From positions 1 to 64,000 of the forward strand of contig CAAEFE010000098.1 of NCBI GenBank assembly GCA_900755095.1: a stretch of 64,000 bases of DNA. The letters are read 5' to 3'. The notes under the pieces were generated by a model. The model was not told the origin of the DNA and did not search any database. It saw only the letters and a list, made by a program, of their open reading frames with translations. Of this stretch, positions 53,668 through 61,938 are shown piece by piece. The position numbers were made by a program, and so were the translations under genes. The number at the start of each line of letters is the position of its first letter. The first letter of the stretch is position 1. This DNA comes from an uncultured Bacteroides sp. (GTDB taxonomy: Bacteria > Bacteroidota > Bacteroidia > Bacteroidales > Bacteroidaceae).

Positions 53668-53774
53668 AAATTAATTCGTCCGCCTATAGCCGGACGCAAG
53701 TTTGCCTATAGGCGACGTTGCGTTTGCCTATAGCCGGACGAAAGAATGCCTATAGCCGGACGAATTAATTTATG
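53665..53774. repeat. Four 22-bp iteron-like repeats enclosed by a perfect 17-bp inverted repeat
   Basis: GCCTATAG begins each unit at 53682, 53704, 53726 and 53748, exactly 22 bp apart. Units 1, 3 and 4 continue CCGGACG; unit 2 has GCGACG. A perfect 17-bp inverted repeat flanks the array (53665-53681 and 53758-53774). Its outer bases are CAT and ATG, so the left arm holds the start codon of the HU/winged-helix gene and the right arm a mirrored ATG that opens only a 20-codon frame. No TAnnTTTG promoter lies between the arms. Confidence 0.85.
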
Positions 53775-53971
53775 CACTCAAAGATATTACTTTTTTCGGA
53801 GAAGGGACTTAGTTTTTCCACAAGCACAGTTTAATAATCAGGATTCTATTTTGTAAATGAATAAATTGTTGCTTTTATTGGACTATATGTTCTATCTTTT
53901 TCTGATCAGTATGTTTATTTTTGTACACAAGGCTCATAGTCTTCCTTTTTGTATTGGATCATAGTAGAACT

Positions 53972-54766
53972 GGGGAGGCTGTCCGAAAAACTTATAGGCC
54001 GACAAGTCTGCAGTAGTAAGTATGAAGATTTCCCATTTTTATAGCATGGTTTAACACTATATTCTATGTAGTCTCACTACTTTTTGTACCTTGAAAGCAA
54101 ATAAAGGCCATGCTTATGACATACAAAAAAGCGAAGACCGCAGACAAGAAGTATTTTTCCCGACTGCATAGATGAATATGTGGAGGTGATGCCTCTGTGC
54201 GTTTGTTTGATGTATTTGTAGATAGTCTGGACATGCCCCCCCTTGACTTTGTCCAAAGTATCCCCAAAGGTACAGGTATACCCGGTTATGATCCTCGCGA
54301 TCTTTTGAAACTGTATATCTATGGTTACTTTTATCAAATCCGTTCATCAAGAAAATTAGCACGTGAATGCAAGTGTAACCTGGAGGTCATGTGGCTACTT
54401 GGTAAACTGTATCCGGATTTTCGTACCATATTCGACTGTCGTAAAGATAACAAAGACAGCATAACAAAGGTATTCAAGAAGTTCAACAAGCTCTGTATGG
54501 GACTAAAGCTTTTCTTAAAGTCTTATATCTCTATAGATGGTAGCAAGCTCAAGGCAGTCAATGCTAAGGACAACAATTTTACGCTTAACAAATTGGATGA
54601 CCGCATCAGACGTTTAGACGAACATATCAACTTGTACATGGAGGAACTTGACGCGTTCGACTGGGAAGAAGAGCGAAGTTGTCTAAAGATGAACTCCAAC
54701 ATAAGCTTGAGGTATAATTCATGCAAAGGTCTTTTTTCAAAGATTATTATGACTTTATATAAATAA
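53972..54766 (+). mobile_element. Degenerate IS1182-type insertion sequence
   Basis: GAGGCTGTCCGAAAAAC near 53972 looks like the left end. The transposase remnant starts at the ATG at 54116 (MTYKKAKTADKKY) and then continues in other frames. A lost T near 54156-54160 and a lost base near 54187 break the frame before RLFDVFVDSLDM, which opens the long frame 54197-54766. The block to about 54710 keeps the N-terminal domain (GYDPRDLLKLYIYGYFYQIR, SSRKLARECKCNLEVMWLLG, and SYISIDGSKLKAVNAKDNNF with the first catalytic Asp). A further shift occurs near 54670 and similarity ends at about 54715. The other catalytic residues and the right end are missing. Inactive. Confidence 0.75.
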
Positions 54767-55389
54767 GTGTTTTATCTCATATTAATAATGAATGGAGAGA
54801 TCAGAGCTTGATTGGTTAATGAATTAAAGAAGAAACAATTTGTTCAATAGAAGAAAGAATAATCCATAATAGTTAACTTGTTGGGTATCTATGTTGGATT
54901 CATTTATATAGCCCAAATAGGCATTAGAGCTTATCCTAAAGGATCTTTTTAATTCTTAAATTAGTTTGGGACTAATTTTCCATTAATTGGTTTGTTTGTA
55001 GTATTATAATTTGGTCGATTTTTCTACTTTTGTCTCATCCAAAAGGATAAATATAAGGTTTTCAACAGGACAGAACTCAATTAATAGAAGATAATAATCT
55101 TCATGACATGAATGAAAAAGGTAAAGATAGAGATTGTGATAATAAGAATTTTTATTGGGGTATAGTTGAATTAAAAGGATTGTTTGAAGGATAAATGAAA
55201 AAAGTATTTTGGATTTCTCTTTATATATTTTAGAGATAATAATCTTGTTTTTTGACATAATGTTAAACTTAATTTAATACGCCTATGGTATAATAAAATG
55301 ATTTTTTTCATTCTACTTCTTTTGCATTTTGCAAAACTATGAGTTATTTATATGGGATAAAATCCTCTGTAAACTTTTAATCTAATAAA
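54767..55389. other. AT-rich gap without a recognisable gene
   Basis: I see no gene longer than 30 codons with a credible start. TACTTTTG at 55025-55032 resembles a -7 element. An ATG frame at about 55108 (MNEKGKDRDCDNKNFYWGIV...) is only 28 codons. The interval is probably the upstream region of the broken SusC gene plus debris from the insertion sequence. Confidence 0.5.
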
Positions 55390-55584
55390 ATGTTAAACAT
55401 GGTCAAAAAAGTTTTATTTTTATTTTGTTGTATGTTCGCACATGTTATATATGCCCAGAATATGATGATAAAAGGGACTGTCATAGATGCGAACAATGAT
55501 CCTCTATTGGGGGTGACTATTATGGTAAAAGGAACTACTACAGGAACCATAACCGATGTTGATGGGAATTTTTCTATAAAATAA
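55390..55584 (+). pseudogene. N-terminal fragment of a SusC/RagA TonB-dependent receptor
   Basis: Sec signal (MVKKVLFLFCCMFAHVIYAQ), then the carboxypeptidase-regulatory-like domain that opens SusC proteins: MIKGTVIDANNDPLLGVTIM, VKGTTTGTITDVDGNFSIK. After FSIK the frame stops and the DNA changes character. About 950 residues (plug and barrel) are missing. The integrase of a mobilizable element starts 260 bp on, so the gene was probably cut by integration. The rest, perhaps with a SusD gene, should lie beyond the right end of the element. Confidence 0.8.
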
Positions 55585-55696
55585 TAGGATAAAACGCAGA
55601 ATAAGGCAAATTTGAGCATTCTCGCTGACAGTCAGAGAGTTTGGCTTCGGATGGAACAAATTGGCATAAGGTCGGGAAAACGGATTTAGGCAGATT

Positions 55697-55770
55697 GCAG
55701 AAATAGATGCACTTCCAAATCATTACCCGACACCTGATGCACATTTAACGCTAACAGGCTCTATTTCTGC
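55697..55770. other. Inverted repeat near the left end of the element
   Basis: GCAGAAATAG (55697-55706) is matched by CTATTTCTGC (55761-55770). No gene overlaps it. It could be an arm-type site for the integrase or excision factors. Confidence 0.5.
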
Positions 55771-55842
55771 GTTCTGCGCAGGTTTACATTCTGCCTTTAC
55801 AACTCCCATAAACTAATTTTGCACCAAACAAAAAGAATGATT

Positions 55843-57051
55843 ATGCGGAGCACTTTCAAGACAGTCTTCTATGTAAACGGAAGCAAGGAGAAGAACGGAA
55901 TTGTCCCCATCATGGGACGGGTTACAATCAACGGGACTATCGCACAGTTCAGTTGCAAGCAGCGCATTTCAAAGGAACTTTGGGATGCCAAGGGCAACCG
56001 AGCAAAAGGCAAGAGCCGTGAGGCGGTGGCGGTGAACTATGCCCTTGACAACATCAAGGCGCAGATAACGAAGCACTACCAGCGGCTTTCCGACCGTGAG
56101 GCGTTCGTAACGGCTGAAATGGTACGCAATGCCTATCAAGGTATCGGCACGGAGTATGAGACATTATTGCGTGCCTTTGATAAGGAGAACGAGGCGTTCG
56201 CCAAACGGGTGGGCAAAGACCGCTCCAAACGCACGTACCAAAAGTACCTGACCGTCCGCAAATACGTGGCGGAGTTCATAAAGAAGCACTACAAGCGGAC
56301 GGACATGGCGATGAACGAACTGACGGAAGACTTCATCCGTGACTACTGCCTGTACCTGCGCAACGAGGTCGGGCTGGCGCAATCATCCGTGTGGATATAC
56401 TCCATACCGTTGAAACACATCGTCACCACGGCGCACTACAACGGCAAGATACCGAGAAACCCGTTTGCGATGTACCATGTTGACCCCGACCACAAGGAGC
56501 GTGGCTTTCTGACGGAGGACGAAATTCAGGCATTAAGTACAATCAAGCTTGACAATTCCAATTTCGCATTGGCAAGAGACCTGTTCCTGTTCGGTTGTTG
56601 GACGGGCATCTCGTTCACAGACATCAAGAACCTGACCACCGACAACATCGTTGAAATGAACGGCGCATCGTGGATTGTGTCGAAACGCCAAAAGACGGGC
56701 GTACCGTTCCAAATCAAGCTGATGGGCATCCCCATGCAGATTATCAAGCGTTACGAGCCATTCAGGAAAGACAAGCGGCTGTTCAATATCGGCTCGCTTG
56801 ACATGGTGAACAAGCGCATCAAGGCTGTGGCGAAGAAATGCGGCATCGAAAAGCCGATTTCATTCCATCTAAGCCGCCACTCCTTCGCTGTCTTGGCTCT
56901 CAATTACGGTATGCCGATAGAGAGCGTGAGCAAAATTCTCGGACACACAAATATCACCACGACGCAAATTTACGCGAAGGTGACGAACACGAAACTTGAA
57001 AACGACATATCCGCTTTCGAGAGCAAGGTTAGCGGACGTTTCGCCATATAA
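55843..57051 (+). CDS. Tyrosine recombinase / integrase
   Basis: Catalyses integration and excision of the element. From the ATG at 55843 it has 402 residues; an in-frame ATG at 55837 is also possible. It has an N-terminal arm-binding part, a SAM-like core-binding domain (YVAEFIKKHYKRTDMAMNEL) and the catalytic domain. Box II has HLSRHSFAVLALNYGMP and LGHTNITTTQIYAKV, with the His-x2-Arg, His and the nucleophile Tyr near residue 376. The box I arginine is absent: the segment reads CWTGISFTDIKNL, Ser in place of Arg. A missing Arg I is also known for CTnDOT-type integrases of Bacteroides. TAATTTTG at 55814-55821 is a good -7 element. Confidence 0.93.
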   Translation: MRSTFKTVFYVNGSKEKNGIVPIMGRVTINGTIAQFSCKQRISKELWDAKGNRAKGKSREAVAVNYALDNIKAQITKHYQRLSDREAFVTAEMVRNAYQGIGTEYETLLRAFDKENEAFAKRVGKDRSKRTYQKYLTVRKYVAEFIKKHYKRTDMAMNELTEDFIRDYCLYLRNEVGLAQSSVWIYSIPLKHIVTTAHYNGKIPRNPFAMYHVDPDHKERGFLTEDEIQALSTIKLDNSNFALARDLFLFGCWTGISFTDIKNLTTDNIVEMNGASWIVSKRQKTGVPFQIKLMGIPMQIIKRYEPFRKDKRLFNIGSLDMVNKRIKAVAKKCGIEKPISFHLSRHSFAVLALNYGMPIESVSKILGHTNITTTQIYAKVTNTKLENDISAFESKVSGRFAI

Positions 57052-57061
57052 CGCACAGCCT

Positions 57062-57433
57062 ATGGAACGGACAATAATCACGATAGACGGGTGCGGCAAA
57101 GTTGCCGTACCGTCCGATACCGCCAACATATGGATGAGCGAAATGGAGTTGGTGGAGCTTTTCTATGTAATTGCCCCGACACTCCGTGCCGCCATCCGAG
57201 CCGTGTACAGGAGCGGAGTATTGATACCTTGCGAGGTGGAAAGGCACATCAGACTAACCAACGGTTATTATTCGGAAACATATTCCCTGCCTATGGTCGT
57301 GGCAGTTGCTTTCCGTATCAATACTTCAAATGCGGTAATGGTGCGTAAGGCTTTATTGGAAAGGCTGTGCTTGCGAAAAGAAAGGCAAATTTTGTTGGTT
57401 TCAATGGGCAGCAAACCCTCATGTGGATGTTAG
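57062..57433 (+). CDS. RhuM N-terminal-like small protein
   Basis: Protein of 123 residues encoded 10 bp after the integrase gene. The spaced pattern IWMSEMELVELF, then AIRAVYRSGVLIPCEVERHI, then YSLPMVVAVAFRINTSNAVM parallels the N-terminal half of RhuM-family proteins (IWLT-x-IAELF, HI-x-N-I-x-x-EGEL, Y-NLD-x-IISVGYRVNS). It ends where RhuM would continue into its second domain. The likely role is DNA binding within the element's control region, by inference from the helix-turn-helix-like spacing. Confidence 0.5.
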   Translation: MERTIITIDGCGKVAVPSDTANIWMSEMELVELFYVIAPTLRAAIRAVYRSGVLIPCEVERHIRLTNGYYSETYSLPMVVAVAFRINTSNAVMVRKALLERLCLRKERQILLVSMGSKPSCGC

Positions 57434-57561
57434 ATTGTGCGCCTTGTAAACTTTTACAGCCTGTATTCGAGCGGTTTAACCTGACGTGGTGTCGTAATGA
57501 CATCAATAAACCTATAAACCAGCATATCCATTTGCCAACGAATATCTGCGGCAACCCATTT
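57434..57561 (+). other. Interval without a gene before the terminator
   Basis: No gene is supported in the 346-base gap between the RhuM-like gene and the primase gene. A 115-codon frame at 57367-57714 reads straight through a strong terminator and is of low-complexity composition. The only clear structure in the gap is that terminator. Confidence 0.5.
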
Positions 57562-57598
57562 GCCCGAAGAAGTGCGGTTTTGCTTCTTCGGGCTTTTT
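57562..57598 (+). terminator. Terminator after the integrase and RhuM-like genes
   Basis: GCCCGAAGAAG (57562-57572) pairs perfectly with CTTCTTCGGGC (57583-57593), with a 10-nt loop, followed by TTTTT. It separates the integrase unit from the primase unit. Confidence 0.9.
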
Positions 57599-57779
57599 CT
57601 TTTCGCCTTTTGGTGGCTGATATTGCCCGTTCCGCTGCATTTTCTTATCCGTCAGGTTCTTTTGCGCCGTTCTGCATCGTTTTACGTATCAAGGTTTTAA
57701 CCGTCCTGCCGTAGCTTTGCAACCATGTTTAATCCGCTTGCCGACAAGGTGTCGGCGGCACTAAAACCAAGTAAGGCTA

Positions 57780-58973
57780 ATGACAGAAAAAGAAACATTC
57801 ATCCGTGTAGGCACAACGCTCTACAAGATTGTGGACCAGCCCCGAATTGACGGCGGCTATGTGAGGAAACGCATCGCATGGAACTCCGAGACCCTGCGGC
57901 AGGACTACGGCAAGGACTACATGGCGGGCATCCCAAAGTATGACGGCTTCTGCACCGTACCCGACCATGTGGGCTACCAACCCGTAGTCGGCAAGTTCCT
58001 CAACCTCTACGAACCGATAAGCCACCGACCGCAGGAGGGGGATTTCCCCTGCATCCGTTCGTTGGTGGAACACATCTTCGGCGAGCAATATGAGTTGGGT
58101 ATGGACTATTTACAGTTGCTCTACCTCTATCCCATTCAGAAGCTGCCCATCCTGTTGCTCGTGTCCGAAGAGAGGAACACGGGCAAGAGCACGTTCCTGA
58201 ACTTCCTGAAAGCCATTTTCCAAAACAACGTGACGTTCAACACCAACGAGGACTTCCGCAGCCAGTTCAACTCCGACTGGGCAGGCAAGCTGCTCATCAT
58301 GGTGGACGAGGTGTTATTAAACCGCCGTGAGGACAGCGAGCGGCTGAAAAACCTCAGCACCACGCTATCCTACAAGGTGGAGGCGAAAGGCAAAGACCGT
58401 GACGAGATAGGCTTCTTCGCCAAGTTCGTGCTTTGTTCCAACAATGAGCACCTGCCCGTCATCATTGACGCAGGGGAGACACGCTATTGGGTGCGGAAGA
58501 TTGTGCCACTCCAAAGCGATGATACCGACTTCCTGCAAAAACTGAAAGCCGAAATCCCCGCTTTCCTGTACTTCCTTACCAATAGAAAGTTGTCTACCGA
58601 AAAGGAAAGCCGTATGTGGTTCAGCCCGAAGCTGCTGGAAACGGAAGCCCTGCGGAAGATTATCCGAAGCAACCGCAACCGTTTGGAGATTGAGATGGCG
58701 GAACTGCTGCTCGACATCATGGCAAGCGTGCGTGTAAGTTCTGTCTCGTTCTGTCTGAATGATATTGTCCCGTTGCTCGTCTGCTCGCAAGTCAAAGTGG
58801 AGAAGTCGCAGGTTCGGAAAGTGGTACAAGAGTGCTGGAAGCTGACACCTGTATCCAATTCGCTTTCCTACACCACCTACCAATACGACTACAACCGTGA
58901 ATGCCGTTACTCTCCCGTCAGACGGATTGGACGCTACTACACGGTAAGCAAAGCGCAATTAGAAACACTTTGA
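57780..58973 (+). CDS. Primase/helicase-like protein (DUF5906, SF3 type)
   Basis: Replication protein of the element, 397 residues. The ATPase core has Walker A SEERNTGKSTFLNFL near residues 129-143, Walker B AGKLLIMVDEVLLNRRED and sensor KFVLCSNNEHLPV, in the order of superfamily 3 helicases linked to phage and plasmid primases. The N-terminal 100 residues lack a complete primase (AEP or TOPRIM) site, so priming may come from another protein. The C-terminal part is a helical domain with VRKVVQECWKL. It may help re-copy the transferred strand or excised circle after mobilization. Confidence 0.85.
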   Translation: MTEKETFIRVGTTLYKIVDQPRIDGGYVRKRIAWNSETLRQDYGKDYMAGIPKYDGFCTVPDHVGYQPVVGKFLNLYEPISHRPQEGDFPCIRSLVEHIFGEQYELGMDYLQLLYLYPIQKLPILLLVSEERNTGKSTFLNFLKAIFQNNVTFNTNEDFRSQFNSDWAGKLLIMVDEVLLNRREDSERLKNLSTTLSYKVEAKGKDRDEIGFFAKFVLCSNNEHLPVIIDAGETRYWVRKIVPLQSDDTDFLQKLKAEIPAFLYFLTNRKLSTEKESRMWFSPKLLETEALRKIIRSNRNRLEIEMAELLLDIMASVRVSSVSFCLNDIVPLLVCSQVKVEKSQVRKVVQECWKLTPVSNSLSYTTYQYDYNRECRYSPVRRIGRYYTVSKAQLETL

Positions 58974-59389
58974 TATTTTGATGAAATGATGAAAGCATAT
59001 ATAAACATAAAGAATAACAGCAACTTACATACTCATCAAACGCTCAACAAAAGTATTTGGCTGATGAAAAGAGAAAGCGGACGCAGCCCCATACATCACT
59101 TTTCTTTTGGCGAGCCGTTTGATGAGACGCAGATGAAATGCTATTCTATTAGCTGTCAACATATTAGACTATACAATCATCAATTCATCGGATTTTCAAT
59201 CCTCATCAAGTCCGCTGTGGGAAGCGACAAGGGTTGAACGCCGCCATCCGCAGGCTGGTCGGACGGACTTCCGTCCTGCCGACCGACAAGGAAAAGCCAA
59301 ATGTTGCTGGCGAGAAGAAAAAGGCAACCAATGTCCGCCGACATCACCGCCGACACCGCCACAGGCTTTTGGGGGACAAAAAGCCATAG

Positions 59390-59532
59390 CTCATTAGGGC
59401 GTTTTCTTCACGCACCGCTGACGCTAATGCTAAAAACGCCCCAATGAGCCAGCGGGGACACCCCTCTGGACACCCCCGTTAGCCCCGTGCGGCTATGACC
59501 GCAGGTAGGCGGACACCGACAAACAAGTTTGT
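59390..59532 (+). other. Candidate transfer origin (oriT) region
   Basis: This lies in the 583-base gap before the relaxase gene. A 16-bp inverted repeat with one mismatch (59390-59405 and 59433-59448, core GGGCGTTTT/AAAACGCCC) is followed by a GC-rich stretch with repeated GGACACCCC/GGACACCCCC, then ACAAAC-AA-GTTTGT at 59519-59532. Such structures just upstream of MobV genes are typical of oriT. The nick site cannot be placed. The first 400 bases of the gap contain no convincing gene. Confidence 0.45.
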
Positions 59533-59556
59533 ATAACCTCAAAACAAGAAACGGAT

Positions 59557-60849
59557 ATGGGATATATCAGCATCCAAATCAACAAGGCGAAAGGGTCGGC
59601 TGACACGGGCGCATCCGACCACATCGAACGCAAGACCACGCCCAAGAACGCAGACCCCACACGCACCCACCTCAACCGTGAGCTGGTGCGATTCCCCGAC
59701 GGCGTGGCAGACCGTACCGAAGCGATAAGCCACCGCATCCGCACGGCTGGCATCAAAAGGAAGATAACGCCCGACCAAGTGAGGGCAATCCGCATCGTAC
59801 TTTCGGGTACGCACGAGGACATGGCGAGAGTGCATGACGAGGGCAGACTATCCGAATGGTGCGATGACAACCTGCAATGGCTGCACCGCACATTCGGCAG
59901 GGAGAACACCGTTTCGGCGGTGCTGCACATGGACGAACACACGCCGCACATCCACGCCACGGTCGTGCCGATAGTGACGGGCGAGCGCAGGAAAGCCAAG
60001 CGGAAGCAGACGGAGGGCAAACGCACCTACCGCAAAAAAGCCAACGCCGTGCGCCTGTGCGCCGATGACCTTCTTACCCGTGAAAGGCTTGTTGCCTACC
60101 ACGACAGCTATGCCGCAGCAATGGCGAAATACGGATTGCAGCGTGGCGTCCGAGGTTCGGAGGCACGGCATACCACCACCGCCCAATACTACCGTGACCT
60201 GAAAAGACTGACGGGAGAACTTGAAGCCAACGTACAACAACTGCAAACAGAGCAGCGGCAGGCAGAACGGCAGCTTGACGAAGTGCGGAAGGAAATCAAG
60301 TCAGAGAAACTGGAAGCCGCCAAGACCGAGGCGAAAGCGGCATTCGTGGCAAAGGTCGGTTCTCTTTTGGGCAGCGGTAAGTTGAAAGCGGAAAGGGAGG
60401 AATTGCAGCAACGCATCTCCACCCTTGAAAGTCAGAACAAAGAATTGGTACGGCATATCAAAACAATGGAGCAAGAACATAAAGAAGAACGCACCAAGTT
60501 CAATGAGTATATGGACAGGATACAGCGTTATTTCCCTCATGTGGAGAAGCTGCTGCCGTTGATTGACTTTTGCCGAAACACCTTACATTTCTCTGAAAGA
60601 GTAATCCAAAAGTTGTGCAAGTTGAAGAAAGTTAGGCTGAAAGGTGATTTCTATTCACCTGAATTCAACATAAAGTTCCGTGACGAGAATGCGGCTTTCT
60701 CATTTGAGGAGGACAAGAACAGGAAAGGACATTACCACATATGCGTTAACGACATTCCGCTTGTCCAATGGTTTAGGCAGAAAGCGAATGAATGGAGAAA
60801 CGGTTTGGGGATTACACCAACAAAGCAGGATAAGGAACTGAAAATATAG
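59557..60849 (+). CDS. MobV-family relaxase (plasmid recombination/mobilization enzyme)
   Basis: Nicks the transfer origin and leads the DNA strand into the recipient. Residues 1-200 form the relaxase domain. Motif I is near YISIQINKAKG, with the HIERKTTPKNADPTRTHLNR segment following. The metal-binding motif HMDEHTPHIHATVVPI is at about residues 124-139 (H-x-DE-x-TPH-x-H). Basic KRKQTEGKRTYRKKANAV follows. Residues about 215-320 are a long coiled coil (LEANVQQLQTEQRQAERQLD and on), and the end is a small folded domain. Size and order match mobilizable transposons of Bacteroides. Confidence 0.93.
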   Translation: MGYISIQINKAKGSADTGASDHIERKTTPKNADPTRTHLNRELVRFPDGVADRTEAISHRIRTAGIKRKITPDQVRAIRIVLSGTHEDMARVHDEGRLSEWCDDNLQWLHRTFGRENTVSAVLHMDEHTPHIHATVVPIVTGERRKAKRKQTEGKRTYRKKANAVRLCADDLLTRERLVAYHDSYAAAMAKYGLQRGVRGSEARHTTTAQYYRDLKRLTGELEANVQQLQTEQRQAERQLDEVRKEIKSEKLEAAKTEAKAAFVAKVGSLLGSGKLKAEREELQQRISTLESQNKELVRHIKTMEQEHKEERTKFNEYMDRIQRYFPHVEKLLPLIDFCRNTLHFSERVIQKLCKLKKVRLKGDFYSPEFNIKFRDENAAFSFEEDKNRKGHYHICVNDIPLVQWFRQKANEWRNGLGITPTKQDKELKI

Positions 60850-60892
60850 GATGTACTCAAAAAACGCTCCAAAATCAAATAAAAACATTAGA

Positions 60893-60927
60893 AGATAGGG
60901 GATTACCGAAAAAATCCTCTATCTTTG
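60893..60927 (+). promoter_or_regulatory. Promoter with overlapping inverted repeat
   Basis: TATCTTTG at 60920-60927 is a perfect -7 element. AGATAGGGGATT (60893-60904) and AATCCTCTATCT (60913-60924) form an inverted repeat with one mismatch that overlaps it, so it may be an operator. The transcript would run through the nested structure at 60992-61107 into the cargo genes. Confidence 0.6.
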
Positions 60928-60991
60928 TAATTGGATTGAGGCGACTCTTTCCAAGACATACGAGAAAGAAGAAGCGTTATGCTTATCTTGT

Positions 60992-61107
60992 ACTTGAAAA
61001 CGTAGGAAATTTTCAAATTGGATACAAGGATAGCATAGTGGTTCTCACGCTATAGCGTGGGCTGCTATTGTTACATCTGTATCCAAGGTTTCCTACGACC
61101 TTCAAGT
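60992..61107 (+). ncRNA. Nested inverted-repeat element, probable structured RNA leader
   Basis: Five perfectly matched segments nest in order. ACTTGAA (60992-60998) pairs with TTCAAGT (61101-61107), CGTAGGAAA (61001-61009) with TTTCCTACG (61089-61097), TTGGATACA (61018-61026) with TGTATCCAA (61078-61086), and ATAGCA (61030-61035) with TGCTAT (61063-61068). The tip is the 14-bp palindrome CACGCTATAGCGTG (61046-61059). It lies between the promoter at 60893-60927 and the lipoprotein gene. I do not know a named RNA class for it; as DNA it could also form a cruciform or recombination site. Confidence 0.6.
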
Positions 61108-61175
61108 AAAGAGTGTGGCATACAGTTCCACGCTTCGTGATTTTGGATAGTACTAATTATTAGATAGAGTAGATT

Positions 61176-61850
61176 ATGAAGAAAACTATTGTAACCTTTT
61201 CGCTCTTCGCAGTTGCATTAATTTTGGCTTCTTGCACACCCTCCAATGAGGAAAAAGCAGAAAAATTGGTTAAAGAAACGCTCAAAGATTATCTTTACCA
61301 CCCAGATTCTTATGAGCCAATATCAACAAGAATTGATAGTATGTTCATTGATGTAACTACTATCGAGCCAATTATGAAAATTAGTGGCGAAATCAGCGAT
61401 TTAATATCTAAAATAGACAAATGTAATATGGATATTGAATCTGCTGAGACCTCTATGAATATATATGCTCCTGATGGCTATTCTTCTCGGTTCACACGTG
61501 GAGAGTATGCACGAGCAAAAAAAGAAAAGGAGGAAGCTCAATCAGATTTAGATAAATATGCCAAAAAACTTTTAGGAGAAGTTGCTTCCTTAAAAGAAAA
61601 TGTTGGAAAATATCACAAGGGGGAATTTACTGGTTGGGCAGTAAGTCATAGATTTAGAAGTCTTAATGGTGCAGGTTCAATGACAATTCCGGGAGAAATG
61701 GTTTTCTTTTGCGATAAAGAGTTTACAAATTGCGTCGGTTATGAAGTGGGTAAATTCGAGGAATTTGCAAAAATTTTGAAAGTCGTAGATGAAGCAACTT
61801 CTGATGAAGATATAATGGACTATTTTGAGGATAATAGCTTTATGCTATGA
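61176..61850 (+). CDS. Lipoprotein of unknown function with coiled-coil middle
   Basis: The 224-residue protein has signal MKKTIVTFSLFAVALILASC with lipobox LASC. An N-terminal segment resembles a short folded part (EKLVKETLKDYLYHPDSYEP). A Lys/Glu-rich helix follows (about residues 110-145, YARAKKEKEEAQSDLDKYAK). The C-terminal 80 residues contain FTGWAVSHRFRSLNGAGSMT and an acidic end. The YHPDSYEP step is seen in small Bacteroides lipoproteins of unknown role. It is the first cargo gene after the relaxase and lies 88 bp before the helicase gene. Codon use is AT-rich, unlike the GC-rich mobility genes. Confidence 0.75.
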   Translation: MKKTIVTFSLFAVALILASCTPSNEEKAEKLVKETLKDYLYHPDSYEPISTRIDSMFIDVTTIEPIMKISGEISDLISKIDKCNMDIESAETSMNIYAPDGYSSRFTRGEYARAKKEKEEAQSDLDKYAKKLLGEVASLKENVGKYHKGEFTGWAVSHRFRSLNGAGSMTIPGEMVFFCDKEFTNCVGYEVGKFEEFAKILKVVDEATSDEDIMDYFEDNSFML

Positions 61851-61938
61851 TTCCTCGCTTTTATGGAAAGTTATAGTATCTCACGGTACGCTGAATTTAT
61901 ACAGTGTAAGTGTTGTCAATAGCAAATCTTTTCCCGAT

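Noticed and set aside
53665..53774. Invertible promoter of the capsule type
   Set aside because: The arms are perfect but no TAnnTTTG element lies between them on either strand and no invertase gene is near. Kept only as an open question in the findings.
54197..54766. Active transposase gene
   Set aside because: Frame breaks lie before and within it, and the C-terminal catalytic part and right end are missing.
57367..57714. 115-codon frame after the RhuM-like gene
   Set aside because: It starts inside that gene and reads through a perfect terminator. Composition does not look like a protein.
58986..59237. 83-codon frame between the primase and relaxase genes
   Set aside because: No recognised family and no clear ribosome-binding site, and it runs into the candidate oriT. 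Left as unsupported.
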